Assembly (NCBI RefSeq): GCF_030413175.1 | Contig: NZ_CP129212.1 | Location: 1,674,001 to 1,738,000, forward strand | Reading direction: 5' to 3' | DNA length: 64,000 bases | DNA from: Bradyrhizobium roseum | Lineage (GTDB): Bacteria; Pseudomonadota; Alphaproteobacteria; Rhizobiales; Xanthobacteraceae | In this document: positions 61,489 through 64,000 of the stretch, one piece after another | How positions within the stretch are numbered: the stretch's first letter is position 1 | How the letters are laid out: every line of letters starts with the position of its first letter | The notes under the pieces: generated by a model | Database searches by the model: none | The model's input: only the letters and a program-made list of their open reading frames with translations | What the model was told of the DNA's origin: nothing | Made by a program: the position numbers and the translations under genes

Positions 61489-62760
61489 ATGATCAGCCAT
61501 TCGTCGGCGCCGCGCAGCCTTTTGCTGGCCGGTGCCTTGCTCAGTATCTTCACGATTGGGGCCGCGGCTCAGCAGCCCGCCGCACCGCCTGCCGCCGGCG
61601 CCGCGCCTGCGCTTCCGCCGGGATCGCCGTTGATCGGACGTCCGGCAGGCAACGAGGCCGCCGCCAAGCTCGCGCCGAATGCGCCGCCGCCGATACCCGC
61701 GTCGCCGGACAAGCTGCCCACGGCAAAGCTGAAAGTTCCGGCCGGCTTCAACATCGAAGTCTATGCCGCCGGCATGGCGAACGCCCGCTCGCTCGCGGTC
61801 GGCGACAAGGGCACGGTGTTTGTCGGCAGCCGCCTCGTCGACAAGGTCTATGCGATCGTCAACAAGGACGGCAAGCGGGAGGTCAAGGTGCTTGCGTCCG
61901 GCCTCTACCGTCCGAACGGCATCGCCTTCAAGGACGGCACGCTCTACATCGCCGAACTGTCCAAGGTCTCGAAGATCGAGAAGGTCGAGGACGCCATCGA
62001 CAACCCGCCGAAGCCGACCGTGATCTTCGACAAGCTGCCGAAGGACGAGGCCCATGGCTGGAAGTTCATCGGCATCGGTCCCGACAACAAGCTTTACGTC
62101 CCGGTCGGCCAGCCCGGCAACAACGTACTCAACGACGACGATCACGGCCTGATCCGGCGCATGAATCTGGATGGTTCGAGCCCCGAAGTGATCGCGCGCG
62201 GCGTTCGCAACACGGTCGGATTCGATTGGCATCCGGAGACCAAGCAGCTCTACTTTACTGACAACGGCCGTGACTGGATGTCGGAGGACGTGCCGGAGGA
62301 CGAACTCAATCGCATCACCAAGGTCGGCGAGCATTTTGGCGCACCGTACTGCCTGCAGGGCAACATCGTCGATCCCGAATTCGGCTGGGGAAAATCCTGC
62401 AGCGAGTTTACCGCACCCGTCGGCCTGTTGGGGCCGCATTCCGCAGCGCTCGGCATGCGGTTCTATACGGGCAATATGTTCCCGAAGGCGTTCAAGAACG
62501 TGGCCATCATTGCCCGGCATGGCTCATGGAACCGCACCAAAAAGGTAGGCGGTGACGTCGTCGTCGTGAAGCTGAACAAGGACGGCACCATGAAGTCGAT
62601 GGAGCCGCTCATCACCGGCTTCATCGAAGACAACAAGTATATCGGCCGCCCGGTCGATGTGCTGCCGATGAAGGACGGCTCGCTGCTGGTCTCCGACGAT
62701 TGGAACGGCGCGGTCTACCGCATCACCTACGGCAAGCAGAAGGTAGCGGGCAAGTCGTAG
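61489..62760 (+). CDS. PQQ-dependent sugar dehydrogenase, sorbosone dehydrogenase-like
   Basis: Periplasmic beta-propeller dehydrogenase of the soluble aldose/L-sorbosone dehydrogenase family, about 423 residues. It has a signal peptide (SLLLAGALLSIFTIGAAAQQ), a proline/alanine-rich linker, then propeller blades: FNIEVYAAGMANARSLAVGDKGTVFVGSR, GLYRPNGIAFKDGTLYIAE, HGWKFIGIGPDNKLYVPVGQPGN, VRNTVGFDWHPETKQLYFTDNGRDWM, HGSWNRTKKVGGDVVVVKL and LLVSDDWNGAVYRITY. The ATG at 61489 suits the aggga ribosome site better than 61483. Position between the pqq operon and a cytochrome c gene supports PQQ use, but the substrate is unknown. Confidence 0.85.
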   Translation: MISHSSAPRSLLLAGALLSIFTIGAAAQQPAAPPAAGAAPALPPGSPLIGRPAGNEAAAKLAPNAPPPIPASPDKLPTAKLKVPAGFNIEVYAAGMANARSLAVGDKGTVFVGSRLVDKVYAIVNKDGKREVKVLASGLYRPNGIAFKDGTLYIAELSKVSKIEKVEDAIDNPPKPTVIFDKLPKDEAHGWKFIGIGPDNKLYVPVGQPGNNVLNDDDHGLIRRMNLDGSSPEVIARGVRNTVGFDWHPETKQLYFTDNGRDWMSEDVPEDELNRITKVGEHFGAPYCLQGNIVDPEFGWGKSCSEFTAPVGLLGPHSAALGMRFYTGNMFPKAFKNVAIIARHGSWNRTKKVGGDVVVVKLNKDGTMKSMEPLITGFIEDNKYIGRPVDVLPMKDGSLLVSDDWNGAVYRITYGKQKVAGKS

Positions 62761-62779
62761 CGCGCGGTGCAGTGACATC

Positions 62780-62863
62780 GTCATGGCCGGGCTTGTCCCG
62801 TCCATCCACGTCTTGCTGCGGTTTAGCTAACACGTGGATGCCCGGCACAAGGCCGGGCATGAC
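62780..62863. repeat. interspersed palindromic element between dehydrogenase and cytochrome genes
   Basis: Outer arms gtcatggccgggcttgt (62780) and acaaggccgggcatgac (ending 62863) are near-perfect inverted repeats, with inner arms catccacgt and acgtggatg also paired, forming one long hairpin. It is a classic Bradyrhizobium intergenic repeat type and may reduce read-through to the cytochrome gene. Confidence 0.75.
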
Positions 62864-62887
62864 AGGTCCTGTTGCAGAGTATCATTG

Positions 62888-63454
62888 ATGCGAAAACGAA
62901 TCCTGGCTTTGGCGTTCGCCTCCATCGCCTTTTCCGCCAGCGCCGAAACCATCGAACAGCGCATCGCGCCGTGTCTCGCCTGTCACGGCGAGAAGGGCCA
63001 GTCCGTGACCGAGAACACCCCTTCGCTCGGCGGCCAGCAGGCGCCTTACACGCTGATCCAGCTCTTCATGTTTCGCGAGAAGCTGCGTACCTTTGCCCCA
63101 ATGAACGAGATGGCGAAGCCGCTGACCGACGACGATCTCCGCCTCTTTTCCGACTTCATCGCCGGCATACCAAAGCCCGCACCGCCCGCGGAGGCCGGCG
63201 ATCCCGTACGGATGCAGCTCGGTCAGGCACTGGTGCAGCAGCACCGCTGCGACGCCTGCCACAATCCGGATTTGTCGGGCAAGGAGAACGTCCCGCGCAT
63301 CGCCAATCAGCGCGAGGACTACCTTGCCAAGACCCTTGCCGAGTACAAGGACAACAGCCGCCATGGCTACGACGGCAGCATGGCGGACGTGATGGGCCCG
63401 ATCACACCGGACCAGATCGCCGATCTCGCCTATTTCATCGCCCGCATACGCTAA
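62888..63454 (+). CDS. periplasmic dihaem cytochrome c (c4/c553-like)
   Basis: A 188-residue exported electron carrier. A signal peptide ([19 protein letters not shown]) precedes two haem-binding domains: CLACH (Cys29, Cys32, His33) and CDACH (Cys121, Cys124, His125). Each half has a later Met in a plausible ligand position ([23 protein letters not shown]), giving the tandem cytochrome c4 layout. The ATG at 62888 is chosen because it begins directly at the signal peptide; the frame from 62834 runs into the repeat. It may accept electrons from the upstream PQQ-type dehydrogenase. Confidence 0.9.
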   Translation: MRKRILALAFASIAFSASAETIEQRIAPCLACHGEKGQSVTENTPSLGGQQAPYTLIQLFMFREKLRTFAPMNEMAKPLTDDDLRLFSDFIAGIPKPAPPAEAGDPVRMQLGQALVQQHRCDACHNPDLSGKENVPRIANQREDYLAKTLAEYKDNSRHGYDGSMADVMGPITPDQIADLAYFIARIR

Positions 63455-63527
63455 AATCCGGGCGGCGGGCCCGCTGGCATTGCCTCGCTCCCGGCGCTAC
63501 AAGGGCGCCATCACAATGGAGTTTTTC

Positions 63528-64000
63528 ATGCAGGACCTCTGGCGCCTGTCGGCTGCCGAAATGGCTTCGCTGATCCGTTCGAAGAAAGTCTCGGCCAGGG
63601 AAGCGGCCACCTCGGCGCTGGCGCGGCTGGACGCGGTCAATCCGAAGATCAACGCCGTGGTGGACCACAGGCCTGAAGACGTGCTGGCGCAGGCTGCCGC
63701 CGTTGATGCCGCGATCGGGCGCGGCGAAGATCCGGGTCCGCTCGGCGGCGTGCCTGTCACGGTAAAGGTCAACATCGACCAGCAGGGCTTTGCCACCACC
63801 AACGGGCTCAAGCTGCAGCGCGATACCATCGCGAAAACCAACAACCCGGTGGTCGACAACCTGCGCAAATCCGGCGCCGTCATTCTGGGACGGACCAACT
63901 GCCCGGCCTTCTCCTATCGCTGGTTCACCACCAACCTCATCCATGGCGACACCAAAAACCCGCGCGATCCCTCCATCACCCCGGGCGGTTCGTCCGGTGG
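63528..64000 (+). CDS. amidase signature family protein, 3' end beyond window
   Basis: N-terminal third of an amidase: MQDLWRLSAAEMASLIRSKKV, then ALARLDAVNPKINAVV, the catalytic lysine region GGVPVTVKVNIDQQG, and GRTNCPAFSYRWFTTN leading to the glycine/serine signature TPGGSSGG at the window edge, where the cis-Ser and nucleophile serine follow in the family. The ATG at 63528 has a ggag site 6 bases upstream; another in-frame ATG is at 63516. About 157 of roughly 480 residues are seen. Substrate cannot be told from this part. Confidence 0.9.
   Translation, partial: MQDLWRLSAAEMASLIRSKKVSAREAATSALARLDAVNPKINAVVDHRPEDVLAQAAAVDAAIGRGEDPGPLGGVPVTVKVNIDQQGFATTNGLKLQRDTIAKTNNPVVDNLRKSGAVILGRTNCPAFSYRWFTTNLIHGDTKNPRDPSITPGGSSG

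Overview
This is a GC-rich (about 63-65% by eye) stretch of chromosome from an alphaproteobacterium, most likely Bradyrhizobium or a close relative in the Nitrobacteraceae. The evidence is the gene content (fds formate dehydrogenase, Ku/LigD end joining, a tal-pgi fusion, a treS-glgB-glgX-treZ-treY operon, pqqABCDE, a KorAB-type oxoacid oxidoreductase), rhizobial-style proteins, and several families of interspersed palindromic repeats of the kind common in Bradyrhizobium intergenic DNA. This assignment rests on recognition of protein families, not on a search. I saw no tRNA, rRNA, CRISPR array, insertion sequence, prophage or integrase.

Layout, left to right. 1-3642: the end of a NAD-linked molybdenum formate dehydrogenase operon (fdsB partial, fdsA). 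3693-4856: an envelope protein with a LysM domain. 5407-13696: a complete potassium-scavenging kdp locus (a chain of three microproteins including KdpF, then kdpA, kdpB, kdpC, kdpD, kdpE). 13784-16590: a pyridoxamine-oxidase-like protein, an acyl-CoA synthetase and a tiny lysine-rich DUF6496 protein. 16666-20291: the two-gene NHEJ module, ku and ligD, transcribed divergently. 20516-21156: a DUF3309 micro-membrane protein and a PHA-granule-region protein.

21160-35465 is a carbon-storage block. One tightly packed minus-strand operon, treS/maltokinase > glgB > glgX > treZ > treY, interconverts glycogen, maltose and trehalose; malQ diverges from it. A broken piece of a GH15 glucoamylase/trehalase gene follows malQ. 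35881-43321 is a second minus-strand operon, tal-pgi > gnd > zwf > pgl > gntK > HAD phosphatase, which is the oxidative pentose phosphate pathway with gluconate entry. The two blocks together move glucose units between storage, osmoprotectant and NADPH production.

43563-44968 holds three small exported proteins of unknown or poorly known role. 45472-50247 is the conserved stress module prkA > DUF444 > spoVR. 50303-54977 encodes a 2-oxoacid:ferredoxin oxidoreductase with its own pyridine-nucleotide/flavin/iron-sulfur subunit. 55636-60753 is the PQQ biosynthesis operon pqqA-B-C-D-E, continuing into an alpha/beta hydrolase and a small unknown protein. 61057-63454 has a DUF6894 protein, then a probable PQQ-dependent sugar dehydrogenase and a dihaem cytochrome c that may use the cofactor and take its electrons. 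The window ends inside an amidase gene.

The most unusual items are the three-microprotein leader of kdp, the hairpins and palindrome around pqqA, the decayed GH15 gene, a substitution in the maltokinase HGDxH motif with no glgE nearby, and two 15-bp palindromes directly upstream of operon starts.
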